Positions 45,323 to 54,315 of a DNA stretch of 64,000 nt are shown here, piece after piece; the stretch's first letter is position 1, and each line of letters starts with the position of its first letter. The DNA comes from Paenibacillus lautus NBRC 15380 (GTDB taxonomy: Bacteria; Bacillota; Bacilli; Paenibacillales; Paenibacillaceae). A program made the position numbers and the translations under genes. The stretch spans positions 186,001-250,000 of the forward strand of contig NZ_BIMF01000007.1 in the NCBI RefSeq assembly GCF_004000945.1, given 5' to 3'. Below the pieces are notes generated by a model, which worked only from the letters and a program-made list of their open reading frames with translations, had not been told where the DNA came from and ran no database searches.

Positions 45323-45583
45323 GTGCCCGAGATTATTTACCAATGGACGCTGCATCAAGACGTGAAAATAGGCAAGCCTGCGCTGTCGCTGCCAAGGCAG
45401 CCTGTCCAAATTGAAGGCGATCCGCTTCGCATTCAACAAATTATGGTGAATTTACTCAATAATATCGTACAGTCCCGTCATCCGGATCGGCTGCTGGCGC
45501 AAACTCAAGGCAGGCAGCTAACGCTTAGGGAAAGCTCGGAACAAGGAACTCTATTTGTCCTTTCGCTTCCGACAATTGTATAG
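45323..45583 (+). pseudogene. Remnant of a sensor histidine kinase ATPase domain
   Basis: VQIEGDPLRIQQIMVNLLNN is the N-box of a HATPase domain. After IVQ the sequence jumps to LLAQTQGRQLTLRESSEQGT and LFVLSLPTIV, the last strands. The D-x-G-x-G and G boxes are missing, so an internal deletion removed them. The part before residue 27 is also gone. Non-functional. Confidence 0.7.
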
Positions 45584-45601
45584 AGGGGATTGTGGCAGGC
45601 A

Positions 45602-46447
45602 TTAGACCCGGTTCGTTTTCCGGTAAGCGGAAGGACTGACTTTCATCAGCTTCGAGAACACGCGGCTGAGGTAGAAGCCATTGTTGAAGCCGCAAGCTAA
45701 TGCGATCTGCTCTAAATTCAGATGGGTATCGACGAGCAAGGACTTTGCTTGCTCCAGCCTAGTATGGCTTAAATAGCGCGAAGGAGTCATCCCCACGCTT
45801 CGGGCGAATCTGCGGGTGAGCTGAACGGGACTGATACCCAGCTCATCTGCAAGCACCAGCATGCTCATGTCCTTATAGGCGTTCTGCTGGATATAGAGCC
45901 GTGCCTGTTCCATCAGAGGATCGGCAGGTTCTTTGTCTTCGCCAACCACGCCGGACGCTATCGACTGCAAACAAAATAGCCAAATATCGTTCAGCGCATG
46001 GTTTTGCCAATAGTTCCGTTGAACGATCTCCGCAGCAGCTTCGTCCTGCCTCTTGAAATATCTCAAATTATCGGCAAACCTCTCCTTATGCGTGACGGCG
46101 GGCTTGTAGGCAGAAGCCGCCAAACGAAGGTGGACGTTCTGCTCTGCCTCTTGCCCTGCAACCGCCTCTCCCGATAATGAGCCTAACGAAAATCCGATAA
46201 AATGAAAGGACGGCGCATGGATAACGTCGCGATGAAAATCGACGCCCGGCGGGCAAACGATGACGTCGCCCATCTGAGCCATTCCCTCACTATCGCCGAT
46301 CCCATAACGGAAGCTGCCACCCTCCACCGCAAATAGAACCCAATGTCCGTAGGTGTCCACGCTGTATTGAAATTTCTTCTTATGATTCCAAAAGACATGA
46401 TTCATTAGGCTAGGATATAGGATGGAGCTTCGATTCGACATCGTCAC
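45602..46447 (-). CDS. AraC-family regulator with cupin domain (start of second sugar locus)
   Basis: 281 residues. Cupin-type sensor (YGHWVLFAVEGGSFRYGIG, GDVIVCPPGVDFHRD) and C-terminal AraC HTH pair ending FYLSRVFSKLMKVSPSAYRK. The GTG start has TGGAGG 9 bp upstream. Divergent from the FAD oxidoreductase gene and similar in design to the AraC protein at 55905, suggesting both arose within this locus type. Confidence 0.88.
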   Translation of the reverse strand: MTMSNRSSILYPSLMNHVFWNHKKKFQYSVDTYGHWVLFAVEGGSFRYGIGDSEGMAQMGDVIVCPPGVDFHRDVIHAPSFHFIGFSLGSLSGEAVAGQEAEQNVHLRLAASAYKPAVTHKERFADNLRYFKRQDEAAAEIVQRNYWQNHALNDIWLFCLQSIASGVVGEDKEPADPLMEQARLYIQQNAYKDMSMLVLADELGISPVQLTRRFARSVGMTPSRYLSHTRLEQAKSLLVDTHLNLEQIALACGFNNGFYLSRVFSKLMKVSPSAYRKTNRV

Positions 46448-46561
46448 CGCAATCAGCCTCCAGAATGAAATAAAGTATATGCCAATATGATAGCGCAGTG
46501 CATGTTAAATAACGACCCCCTCGATTAAGATGATAGTAATTCTAGACTTGGGGGGATTCGA

Positions 46562-48814
46562 TTGAAGTTTGAATCAGTAAAATCCGACATTACCGTTATT
46601 GGCGGAGGCTTGGCCGGCGTATGCGCTGCCGTTGCAGCGGCACGTCTCGGCCAAACCGTGTCGCTCGTGAACAACAGACCCGTACTCGGAGGCAATTCTA
46701 GCAGCGAGGTACGGGTGTGGGTATGCGGCGCTACGGCGCATGGCACGCAGCGTTATGCGAGAGAAACCGGCATCATGGGAGAAATGTTCGTCGAGAATCA
46801 ATTCCGGAACCCGGATGGAAATCCGTATTTATGGGATCTCGTAGTACTCGAGACGGTCCGAGCAGAGCCGAACATTGCCTTGTTTCTCAATACGGATGTG
46901 CACGAGGTCGAAGCGGAGGGCGCGGAGGAGGAGCGCATCATTAAGTCGGTCACGGGCTGGATGATGGGCTCCGAGCGGAAAATCCGGTTTGAAAGCGATA
47001 TGTACATAGATTGTACAGGGGATGGCCTTGCGGGTTTTCTGGCAGGTGCTAAATACCGGATCGGCCGCGAGGCAGCAGAGGAATACAACGAGGACTGGGC
47101 GCCGGAGACGGCGGACGATATTACGCTTGGGAGCACGCTCCTGTTCTATACGAAGGAGGCCGATCGGCCGGTCAAGTATATTCCGCCGAGCTTTGCGAAG
47201 GACATTACCCAAACGGCGATCCCGATGAAGCGGGTCATTCGCAGCGGCGACTCCGGCTGCCACTATTGGTGGATCGAATGGGGCGGCGAGCTGGATACGG
47301 TGCATGATAATGAACGAATACGCGATGAGCTCTGGTCGGTCATTTACGGGATATGGAATTATATCAAAAACTCAGGCAATTTCGATGCCGATCGCATGAC
47401 GCTGGAATGGGTCGGATCGATCCCCGGCAAACGGGAGTACCGCCGATTCACTGGAGATTATATGTTGAACCAAAACGATATTATCGCGCAGGAGCCCTTC
47501 AGCGATCGCATCGCCTTCGGAGGCTGGTCGATAGATCTTCATCCGCCGCAAGGTATGTATTCGACGGAAAGCGGTTCGAAGCATTTATTTTCGGACGGCA
47601 TCTATCATATTCCATTTCGGTGTCTGTACTCCAGCAACGTCAGCAATCTGATGTTCGCAGGCCGCGATATCAGTGCAACTCACGTCGCATTCGGCACGAC
47701 GAGGGTAATGGCAACCTGTGCCGTCATCGGCGAAGCAGCGGGTAGCGGCGCCGCACTGTGCGTGCAGAAAGGGATATCGCCGCGTGCGCTGCACCGTGAC
47801 CATATGAACGACCTGCAGCAGACGATGCTCCGACAGGATGCGTCGATTATCGGGATTGCGGCAGACGATCCTAACGATCACGCCAAGTCGGCCCGCATTA
47901 CGGCATCCAGCACAATGACCAAAGTTTCGCTGACGGACTCAACCTATACGCACCCGTTGGACAAAGAACTAGGCATCCTGTTTCCAGTGAATCCCTCGCT
48001 TGAATCAGTGGCGCTGCTGATCGATGCGATAAAGGCTGCTACTCTTGAAGTGGAGCTGTGGCATACTGATAAAGGTGAAAACTACGTGCCAAAGCAGATG
48101 GTGGCTGAAGCATCGGTGTCAGTAGCCGAAGGTACCGGGCAGTGGGTTAAGCTGGACCTAGTATGGCAGCCCGATGCAGCCTGCAATGCATTCCTTATTA
48201 TTAAGGCGAACGAAGCGATTCACCTTCACGGATCGGATCGTCCGATGACCGGCGTGCTGTGCTTTGAGAAGGGGCCAAAGCCGATCGTCTCTACACTTTT
48301 AGAGGATCGTCAGCCGGATCAGCCGGTCGTACAGTGGAGCATGCGCCGTTGGAACCGCAAGCCGCTATGCCTGCAGGTTACGCCAAATACGGAAGCGTAC
48401 GCTGCCGCAGCGGTAACGGACGGGTATATTCGGCCGTTCGCCGGTCCGCATTTGTGGATGTCCGAGCCGATGTCTCCAGGCAATCCGGAATGGCTGCAGC
48501 TGGAGTGGGCTGAAGTGCAATCGATCGCCGAGGTACACGTCACCTTTAACGACGACGTTAATGAAGACTTAATAAATTTGCACCATCATCGCACCGCTTT
48601 CGAAGCGATTCCCGAGCTCGTCCGAGCTTATCGGATAGAGGCGCTCATCGGTGAGGAATGGGTCACGCTGGCTGAAGAGAAGCACAACCATAAGCGCAAA
48701 AAAGTGCATAAGCTCAGCCGTTCCATCATGTCACATACGATTAGATTATGGATCGACGAAACGAACGGAGGACCACGCGCGGAGGTTGCCGAAATAAGAG
48801 TCTATGCTCTATAA
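46562..48814 (+). CDS. FAD-dependent oxidoreductase with C-terminal discoidin-like domain
   Basis: 750 residues. The FAD-binding start is DITVIGGGLAGVCAAVAAA with E/N-rich follow-up VNNRPVLGGNSSSEVRV, typical of the FAD_oxidored (PF12831) family. The C-terminal 300 residues contain beta-rich regions resembling discoidin modules (WLQLEWAEVQSIAEVHVTFN). It probably oxidises a sugar or cyclitol derivative. TTG start with GGGGGG upstream. It is the first plus-strand gene of the locus. Confidence 0.87.
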   Translation: MKFESVKSDITVIGGGLAGVCAAVAAARLGQTVSLVNNRPVLGGNSSSEVRVWVCGATAHGTQRYARETGIMGEMFVENQFRNPDGNPYLWDLVVLETVRAEPNIALFLNTDVHEVEAEGAEEERIIKSVTGWMMGSERKIRFESDMYIDCTGDGLAGFLAGAKYRIGREAAEEYNEDWAPETADDITLGSTLLFYTKEADRPVKYIPPSFAKDITQTAIPMKRVIRSGDSGCHYWWIEWGGELDTVHDNERIRDELWSVIYGIWNYIKNSGNFDADRMTLEWVGSIPGKREYRRFTGDYMLNQNDIIAQEPFSDRIAFGGWSIDLHPPQGMYSTESGSKHLFSDGIYHIPFRCLYSSNVSNLMFAGRDISATHVAFGTTRVMATCAVIGEAAGSGAALCVQKGISPRALHRDHMNDLQQTMLRQDASIIGIAADDPNDHAKSARITASSTMTKVSLTDSTYTHPLDKELGILFPVNPSLESVALLIDAIKAATLEVELWHTDKGENYVPKQMVAEASVSVAEGTGQWVKLDLVWQPDAACNAFLIIKANEAIHLHGSDRPMTGVLCFEKGPKPIVSTLLEDRQPDQPVVQWSMRRWNRKPLCLQVTPNTEAYAAAAVTDGYIRPFAGPHLWMSEPMSPGNPEWLQLEWAEVQSIAEVHVTFNDDVNEDLINLHHHRTAFEAIPELVRAYRIEALIGEEWVTLAEEKHNHKRKKVHKLSRSIMSHTIRLWIDETNGGPRAEVAEIRVYAL

Positions 48815-48828
48815 TGGAATAAAATATT

Positions 48829-48842
48829 TGACAGCGCTTTCA
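48829..48842 (+). promoter_or_regulatory. Near-consensus cre site upstream of the response regulator
   Basis: TGACAGCGCTTTCA differs by one base from the ideal TGAAAGCGCTTTCA. It overlaps a TTGACA that could be a -35, though no good -10 is seen. It suggests carbon catabolite repression of the downstream genes. Confidence 0.5.
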
Positions 48843-48870
48843 TTTTATAGGCATTAAGGGAGAGGATATC

Positions 48871-50415
48871 ATGGCCATAAAGCCGCTTGGCGTTTTGATC
48901 GTCGAAGATGAAATTCCTCTGCGGCAAGAGCTTCGGATATTTCCATGGGAGGCGTGCGGAGCCGAATGGATAGGGGAAGCGAGCAACGGCTCGGAAGCGA
49001 TGCAGCTATGTGCTGAACGCACGCCAGATGTCGTGATAACGGATATTACGATGCCGGTTATGGACGGTATTGCTCTCATTCGGGAGCTCCGGAAGCGGCA
49101 CCCGAACGTTCAGATCATATTGTTAACCTGTCACAGCGATTTTCATTACGTACAAGAAGCGCTCCGTCTTGGAGCGCTTGAATATATTTTGAAGGTGTCA
49201 CTGGAGGAAGAAGAGCTTAAGCAGGCGATGGACAAAGCGAGGGCTGCGGTCGTCAAGGAGCGCAAGGTGCAGGAGCATGCGAGAAGGGAACAGAGGCAGC
49301 TGCAAGCCGCCTTATTCGGCAAGCTGCTTCATGGGCAAGAGCCAGCCGAATCCGATTGGCAGCTGATGACGCTAAGTGTAGATCTTCCGATTCGACTGGT
49401 ACGGCTTATGCTAGACATTCCTCCATTAGCCTATCTAGCTGTGAAGGAAACGGTTCAGCAGAGGCTAACCGAGCAGGAAAAAAGGGATCCAAGCTGGCTG
49501 ACTTGGCTGACGGTAAGGGAGCGGGAATATTTTGTTCTGCTTGAAGGCAGAACTCCTCCCAATGCTGTTCTTGAGTCACTCCGCACGGTTGTTCAACATT
49601 TGACGGAGCTGTTGAATCGGGAAGATACCAAGCAGGAGCGGTGGGCGACAGCATATGCCCTTTTTAGCAAACCGGTCACATCGAAGGAAGAAGTTGCATC
49701 GGCGCTCGCCTATTCGAACGAGTGGAAAGATGCGCTGTTTTACGACAGATGTCCCGAGGAAAGCGCTGTGTACGCTCAGCATTCGTTGCCTCTATCGGAT
49801 CTGACGGAAAAGAAAACGAAGGAATTAAACGAGCTGCTGAGAAAAGCATCATTGTCTCCTGCGAGCTTGAAGGAATGCTTGCTTGGCGAGTTCAGGGAAT
49901 GGTGCATCGCAGAGCGAGTGAAGCCAAATCAACTGAAGGAGCGGGTACTCAATTGGCAGGTTGATTGGCACAGGCAGCAAGAGGGCGCTGTGCTGAGCGC
50001 AGCCCGTATGGGGCTATTAATGGACGCAGGAACATTAGCTGAGATGATCGCCAATATTGTTCAGGATATGGAAGCTGCCGAGCTTGGGAAGTCGCGTTCG
50101 CGCTTCGAGATTCGTTTGGCCGTGCAATGGATCAAAGACCATCTCAAGGAGCCGATCTCGCTGCCCGTTATTGCGGAGCAAGTAGGGCTGAGCCCACATT
50201 ATATTAGCAAATTGTTTCGCGAGGAAACGGGGAGTACGGTCAATCAGTATATTACCCGTCTTCGTATGGAGAAGGCGATTGAGCTTCTTAGGCATTCGAA
50301 TAAGAAGGTATATGAGGTCGCAGAAGAGGTCGGCATTCCGAGCTACCGCTATTTTACCGTTACGTTTCGAAATTGGACCGGGGTATCGCCGACGGACTAT
50401 AAACGGAATGGCTGA
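48871..50415 (+). CDS. YesN-type response regulator with AraC output domain
   Basis: 514 residues. Receiver with VEDE (10-13), phospho-acceptor Asp58 (VVITDITMP) and conserved Lys near 104 (YILKVSL). C-terminal AraC HTHs: ISLPVIAEQVGLSPHYISKL, then VYEVAEEVGIPSYRYFTVTF. AAGGGAGAGG precedes the ATG. Here the regulator gene comes before the kinase, opposite to the first locus. Confidence 0.92.
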   Translation: MAIKPLGVLIVEDEIPLRQELRIFPWEACGAEWIGEASNGSEAMQLCAERTPDVVITDITMPVMDGIALIRELRKRHPNVQIILLTCHSDFHYVQEALRLGALEYILKVSLEEEELKQAMDKARAAVVKERKVQEHARREQRQLQAALFGKLLHGQEPAESDWQLMTLSVDLPIRLVRLMLDIPPLAYLAVKETVQQRLTEQEKRDPSWLTWLTVREREYFVLLEGRTPPNAVLESLRTVVQHLTELLNREDTKQERWATAYALFSKPVTSKEEVASALAYSNEWKDALFYDRCPEESAVYAQHSLPLSDLTEKKTKELNELLRKASLSPASLKECLLGEFREWCIAERVKPNQLKERVLNWQVDWHRQQEGAVLSAARMGLLMDAGTLAEMIANIVQDMEAAELGKSRSRFEIRLAVQWIKDHLKEPISLPVIAEQVGLSPHYISKLFREETGSTVNQYITRLRMEKAIELLRHSNKKVYEVAEEVGIPSYRYFTVTFRNWTGVSPTDYKRNG

Positions 50416-50456
50416 AAGCACAGGAAAGTGAGAACGAGCGTGAAGGAAGGGTGGAA

Positions 50457-52238
50457 ATGACGAAACTGTTTCATTGGTATGCCAGCCTTGGTCTCGCTTC
50501 CAAGCAGTTTATTTATTTGTTCATCGTGACGCTGCTGCTCGTTCAAGTGCTTGCATGGCGAAACCTCCATGAGGCGGAGAGTCTGCTTCAAAATCAAGTC
50601 ATTCGCGATGCCGTGCTGCTCGTCAGCCGAACGAATCAATATATCGATGCTAGTTTGGACAATGTGGAAAACATGCTGCTACTACTCTCGACCCGCTCCG
50701 ATTTGCTGGAGGAAGGGAATGAGGAGGCAGCCGTCGAGACGCTTCGCAAGTTTGCGGGGATTAACAACTCCATTGCCAGAACGTTGTACATGATTCGAGC
50801 TGACGGCCAAGTATTTGCAAGCTCTCAGGTCGTTTATGACATCATCGGCAATCCAAAGCTGAATCAGCTCTATGAGCTGGCGCTTATTAACTACGGGGCT
50901 ATTAACGTGAGCGAACCTTATGATTCGCCAATGTCGGGGCGAACGCTTGCTTACGTATTGCCTATTGCGGATGCAGGCAATAAGGTGAAGGGTGTCGTTG
51001 TCGCCGAACTTAATCTCGATTTCCTTACGGAGCGTATTGCGCCGATGATCTATCAATCTTATATATTGTTCACGAAGGAAGGCAGCGTCATTAATCGGCT
51101 GGATTCCCGCGATAAGCTGCTCCCCTTCCAATCGGCCTCGTATCCGCCGAAGCTGGAGGAGAGCTTTCGCGGGCAGCTCGCCTTGCTCAAAGTCGGCGTC
51201 AGCGGCATAGAAGGGGATTCCTTGAATCCGCTCGTTGCCGTGAAGTCGACCAAAAACCGCCTAGGCTGGTCGCTTGCGGCGTTCATCGAAGAGGATTATT
51301 TCTATCAGGATCTGCAGAAGCTGAACAACAACTACCGGACCGCGAGTATCGTATGGATCATAATGCTACTGATCAGCGCGTATCTGCTCAGCCGATCGTT
51401 CACGCATCCGATTCGCCGGTTTGTCGAGAAGATGGACCGTCTAAACAACTTTCAGGTCGTGGCGAAGCTGCCTGTCACAAGAATGGACGAAATCGGCAGG
51501 CTAACGCAGAGCTACAACGCCATGCTTGAGAGGATTCAGAGCCTGCTCCAGAAGACGAAAAATGCGGAGGAGCAGAAGAAAGAATACGAGCTGAAGATGC
51601 TTCGAAGCCAGATTGCGCCCCATTTTCTCTATAATACCCTTGCCTGCATAAGCAGCTTGGCAAAGCAGCAGCGGATCGACGAGCTGCGCGATACGATTCG
51701 ATCGCTGGTCAAGCTGTTGAGCTTCAGCTTCGACAAGCAATCGGAATATGTATCGCTTGAGGAGGAGCTGGAAGGTCTGCGAATGTACATGCATATTCAG
51801 CAGGTGCGCTATGGGGAACAATATCAGTTTATGATTGATATCAATCCTGACCTTCTGCAGTATCGCATACTTAAGCTTACGCTGCAGCCGCTCGTAGAAA
51901 ATGCACTCTTCCATGGACTAACGCCGAATCACGGGGGGCTTATCGTTGTGAAAGGCGGGTTGAGGAAGGGTGTTCTGAGACTCTATGTACGCGATAACGG
52001 GATAGGCATCAAGCGGGAGAAGCGGAGCAGGCTGCTGTTGGAAAATCAGGACGGTGGGCAGCGTTCCAGGTACCGGTTTACGGGCATCGGGCTGCGGAAC
52101 GTGCATGAGCGGATTCGGATCCATCACGGCGAGACGTACGGCTTGCGGATCGGCAGCGCGGAGGGAGCAGGAACTGTTGTCCGCGTCGATATGCCCGCCC
52201 TGACGGAAAGCGACGAACGATTAGGTATTTGGCGTTAA
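50457..52238 (+). CDS. YesM-type sensor histidine kinase
   Basis: 593 residues. Membrane segments near 20-38 and 297-317 flank an extracellular sensor. HAMP region follows, then phospho-His motif RSQIAPHFLYN (about 386) and HATPase LTLQPLVENALFHG with DNGIGI. ATG 50457 has GGAAGGG upstream; GTG 50451 in the same frame is less likely. Pairs with the preceding regulator. Confidence 0.92.
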   Translation: MTKLFHWYASLGLASKQFIYLFIVTLLLVQVLAWRNLHEAESLLQNQVIRDAVLLVSRTNQYIDASLDNVENMLLLLSTRSDLLEEGNEEAAVETLRKFAGINNSIARTLYMIRADGQVFASSQVVYDIIGNPKLNQLYELALINYGAINVSEPYDSPMSGRTLAYVLPIADAGNKVKGVVVAELNLDFLTERIAPMIYQSYILFTKEGSVINRLDSRDKLLPFQSASYPPKLEESFRGQLALLKVGVSGIEGDSLNPLVAVKSTKNRLGWSLAAFIEEDYFYQDLQKLNNNYRTASIVWIIMLLISAYLLSRSFTHPIRRFVEKMDRLNNFQVVAKLPVTRMDEIGRLTQSYNAMLERIQSLLQKTKNAEEQKKEYELKMLRSQIAPHFLYNTLACISSLAKQQRIDELRDTIRSLVKLLSFSFDKQSEYVSLEEELEGLRMYMHIQQVRYGEQYQFMIDINPDLLQYRILKLTLQPLVENALFHGLTPNHGGLIVVKGGLRKGVLRLYVRDNGIGIKREKRSRLLLENQDGGQRSRYRFTGIGLRNVHERIRIHHGETYGLRIGSAEGAGTVVRVDMPALTESDERLGIWR

Positions 52239-52251
52239 CCATAAACGATAC

Positions 52252-52295
52252 AAAGGCTGTCATGTGGTTTCTTCAGACCATTCGTGACAGCCTTT
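52252..52295 (+). terminator. Hairpin between kinase and permease genes
   Basis: AAAGGCTGTCA and TGACAGCCTTT are perfect 11-bp arms with a 22-nt loop, in the 222-bp gap. The T-run is short, so it may attenuate or protect an mRNA end rather than fully terminate. The rest of the gap holds no supported gene. Confidence 0.6.
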
Positions 52296-52460
52296 ACTCA
52301 TTAATTCAAAACATGGATATTGATGCAGATGGATCCATATTCGAGGCTAATGATTATGAAGGAAATGCGTACATTTTTTACGTTTTAGTGTATATCGAGG
52401 AGACGTCAGGACCTTTATACTTACCTTATTGGAAGCGCATTCAAAGTATGGAGGGATACG

Positions 52461-53429
52461 ATGGAAGCCAATCATAGCCTAACGCCAGCCCCTCGGATAC
52501 GGTTTTCTCCGCGGACAAAGCTGCTCATGATTTTAAAATTGGTATGGCGGTTTAAAGCCTTTTACGTCATGCTGCTGCCCGGCATTATTTATTTTGTCAT
52601 ATTTCGGTACTTCCCGATGTACGGAGTCATTATCGCTTTCAAAGATTTTGCGATCCTGGACGGCATAACGGGCAGCTCGTGGGTCGATCCGTGGTATAAG
52701 CATTTTCAGAGCTTTTACGAGTCGCCTTACTTCAGCCAGCTGCTGACCAATACGCTGTTGATCAGCCTCTACAAGCTGTTATGGGGGACGCTGCCGCCGA
52801 TCATGCTGGCCGTACTGCTGAACGAATGCCGCGTTCGCTGGCTGAAGACGATCGTACAAACGCTGACTTACATGCCGCACTTCTTGTCTTGGGTCATTAT
52901 TTTCGGCATTCTTTTGACGCTCTTCTCCCAGAACGGCGGTCTCATAAACCGCTGGATTGTGGAAGCGGGGGGAAGCTCGATCCCGTTTCTGACCTCGACG
53001 GAATATTTCCGCAGCATACTGGTCGGATCGGAGGTATGGCAAAATCTCGGCTGGGGTGCGATTATCTATTTAGCCGCGATGGCAGGCATCGATCCAACGC
53101 TTTACGAGGCGGCGAAGGTGGATGGTGCGAGCCGAATGCGAATGATCTGGCATATTACGCTTCCTGGCATTAGAAGAATTATCGTCCTGCTGTTCGTTCT
53201 GAAGCTTGGCCATCTGCTAGACGCAGGCTTTGATCAAATTTACATTCTGTACAATATTCAGGTGTACCCGGTTGCGGACATCATCGACACATGGGTTTAC
53301 CGAACCGGTCTGCAGCAGCTTAATTTCAGCTTGGCGTCGGCAGTCGGATTGTTCAAATCGGTCATCGGACTCATCCTTGTGCTAGGTGCTAACCGCGTGG
53401 CTAAGAAATGGGGTGAGGGCATATGGTAA
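52461..53429 (+). CDS. Sugar ABC transporter permease, LplB type
   Basis: 322 residues, six membrane segments. It starts with KAFYVMLLPGIIYFVIFRYF and carries EAAKVDGASRMRMIWHITLP as ATPase-docking loop. ATGGAGGG precedes the ATG. Overlaps the next permease by 7 bp. Confidence 0.92.
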   Translation: MEANHSLTPAPRIRFSPRTKLLMILKLVWRFKAFYVMLLPGIIYFVIFRYFPMYGVIIAFKDFAILDGITGSSWVDPWYKHFQSFYESPYFSQLLTNTLLISLYKLLWGTLPPIMLAVLLNECRVRWLKTIVQTLTYMPHFLSWVIIFGILLTLFSQNGGLINRWIVEAGGSSIPFLTSTEYFRSILVGSEVWQNLGWGAIIYLAAMAGIDPTLYEAAKVDGASRMRMIWHITLPGIRRIIVLLFVLKLGHLLDAGFDQIYILYNIQVYPVADIIDTWVYRTGLQQLNFSLASAVGLFKSVIGLILVLGANRVAKKWGEGIW

Positions 53430-54283
53430 GAGGCCTCGATGATAAAATTTTTAACACAATTATATACGTTATTCTCGGACTATGCGGACTTGTCGCCATT
53501 CTGCCGATCCTTTATGTCGTATCCGTATCCATCACTCCGTTCGGAGAAGTGCTGCGTAACGGCGGATTCATATTGTTCCCGAAGGAAATTACGTTTTCCG
53601 CTTACCGCACCCTGCTGACGGAGTCCAATATTCCGAAGGCGTTCCAAATAACTGTTCTCATCACGGTGATCGGAACAGCGGTCAATCTCGTTTTGACCGG
53701 ACTGATGGCGTACCCGCTCAGCCGCCGGAATTTGCCGGGAAGAAACTTTTTTCTGCTCATGATCGTGTTCACCTTGTTGTTCAGCGGAGGGCTTATTCCG
53801 ACCTATCTGGTCGTTAAGTCGATGGGGCTGCTCGATTCTATCTGGGCGATGATTCTGCCAAATGCAGTCTGGAGCTTTAACGTTCTTATTATGAAAAGCT
53901 TTTTTGAAGGGCTGCCGGAGGAGCTGTTCGAGTCGGCCCGAATGGATGGAGCCAAAGAGTTCCGCATCCTGCTGCAAATCGTTACGCCGCTTTCCGTTCC
54001 TGTCTTGCTGACGGTTGGATTGTTTTACCTGGTCGGCCATTGGAACGAGTTTTTTCAAGCGATTTTTTATGTGACCGATCGCACGCTGTATCCACTGCAG
54101 GTCGTCGTCCGGGAAATTCTGATGCAAAGTCAGCAGCCGCTGGAGAACGCGGAAAATATGATGCCGACGCAGACGATGCAGATGGCATCCGTCATGATTG
54201 CCAGCTTGCCGGTCATCGTGATCTATCCGTTTCTTCAAAAGCATTTTACAAAAGGGATGCTGCTTGGTTCGATTAAAGGTTAA
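53423..54283 (+). CDS. Sugar ABC transporter permease, LplC type
   Basis: 286 residues, six membrane segments. Docking loop LFESARMDGAKEFRILLQIV and the typical end YPFLQKHFTKGMLLGSIKG. It starts inside the end of the upstream permease, so translation is coupled. Functions as the second channel subunit. Confidence 0.92.
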   Translation: MVRGLDDKIFNTIIYVILGLCGLVAILPILYVVSVSITPFGEVLRNGGFILFPKEITFSAYRTLLTESNIPKAFQITVLITVIGTAVNLVLTGLMAYPLSRRNLPGRNFFLLMIVFTLLFSGGLIPTYLVVKSMGLLDSIWAMILPNAVWSFNVLIMKSFFEGLPEELFESARMDGAKEFRILLQIVTPLSVPVLLTVGLFYLVGHWNEFFQAIFYVTDRTLYPLQVVVREILMQSQQPLENAENMMPTQTMQMASVMIASLPVIVIYPFLQKHFTKGMLLGSIKG

Positions 54284-54315
54284 CCGATGAAACCATTCAG
54301 AGAGGGGTTAAGATC

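Noticed and set aside
52229..52477. 82-codon frame between the YesM kinase and the LplB-type permease
   Set aside because: It begins inside the kinase end, passes through a perfect hairpin, has no ribosome site and overlaps the permease start.
53480..54244. 254-codon antisense frame across the LplC-type permease
   Set aside because: Charged, repetitive His/Arg/Asp/Gln composition is typical of antisense to membrane genes. The permease on the plus strand is certain.
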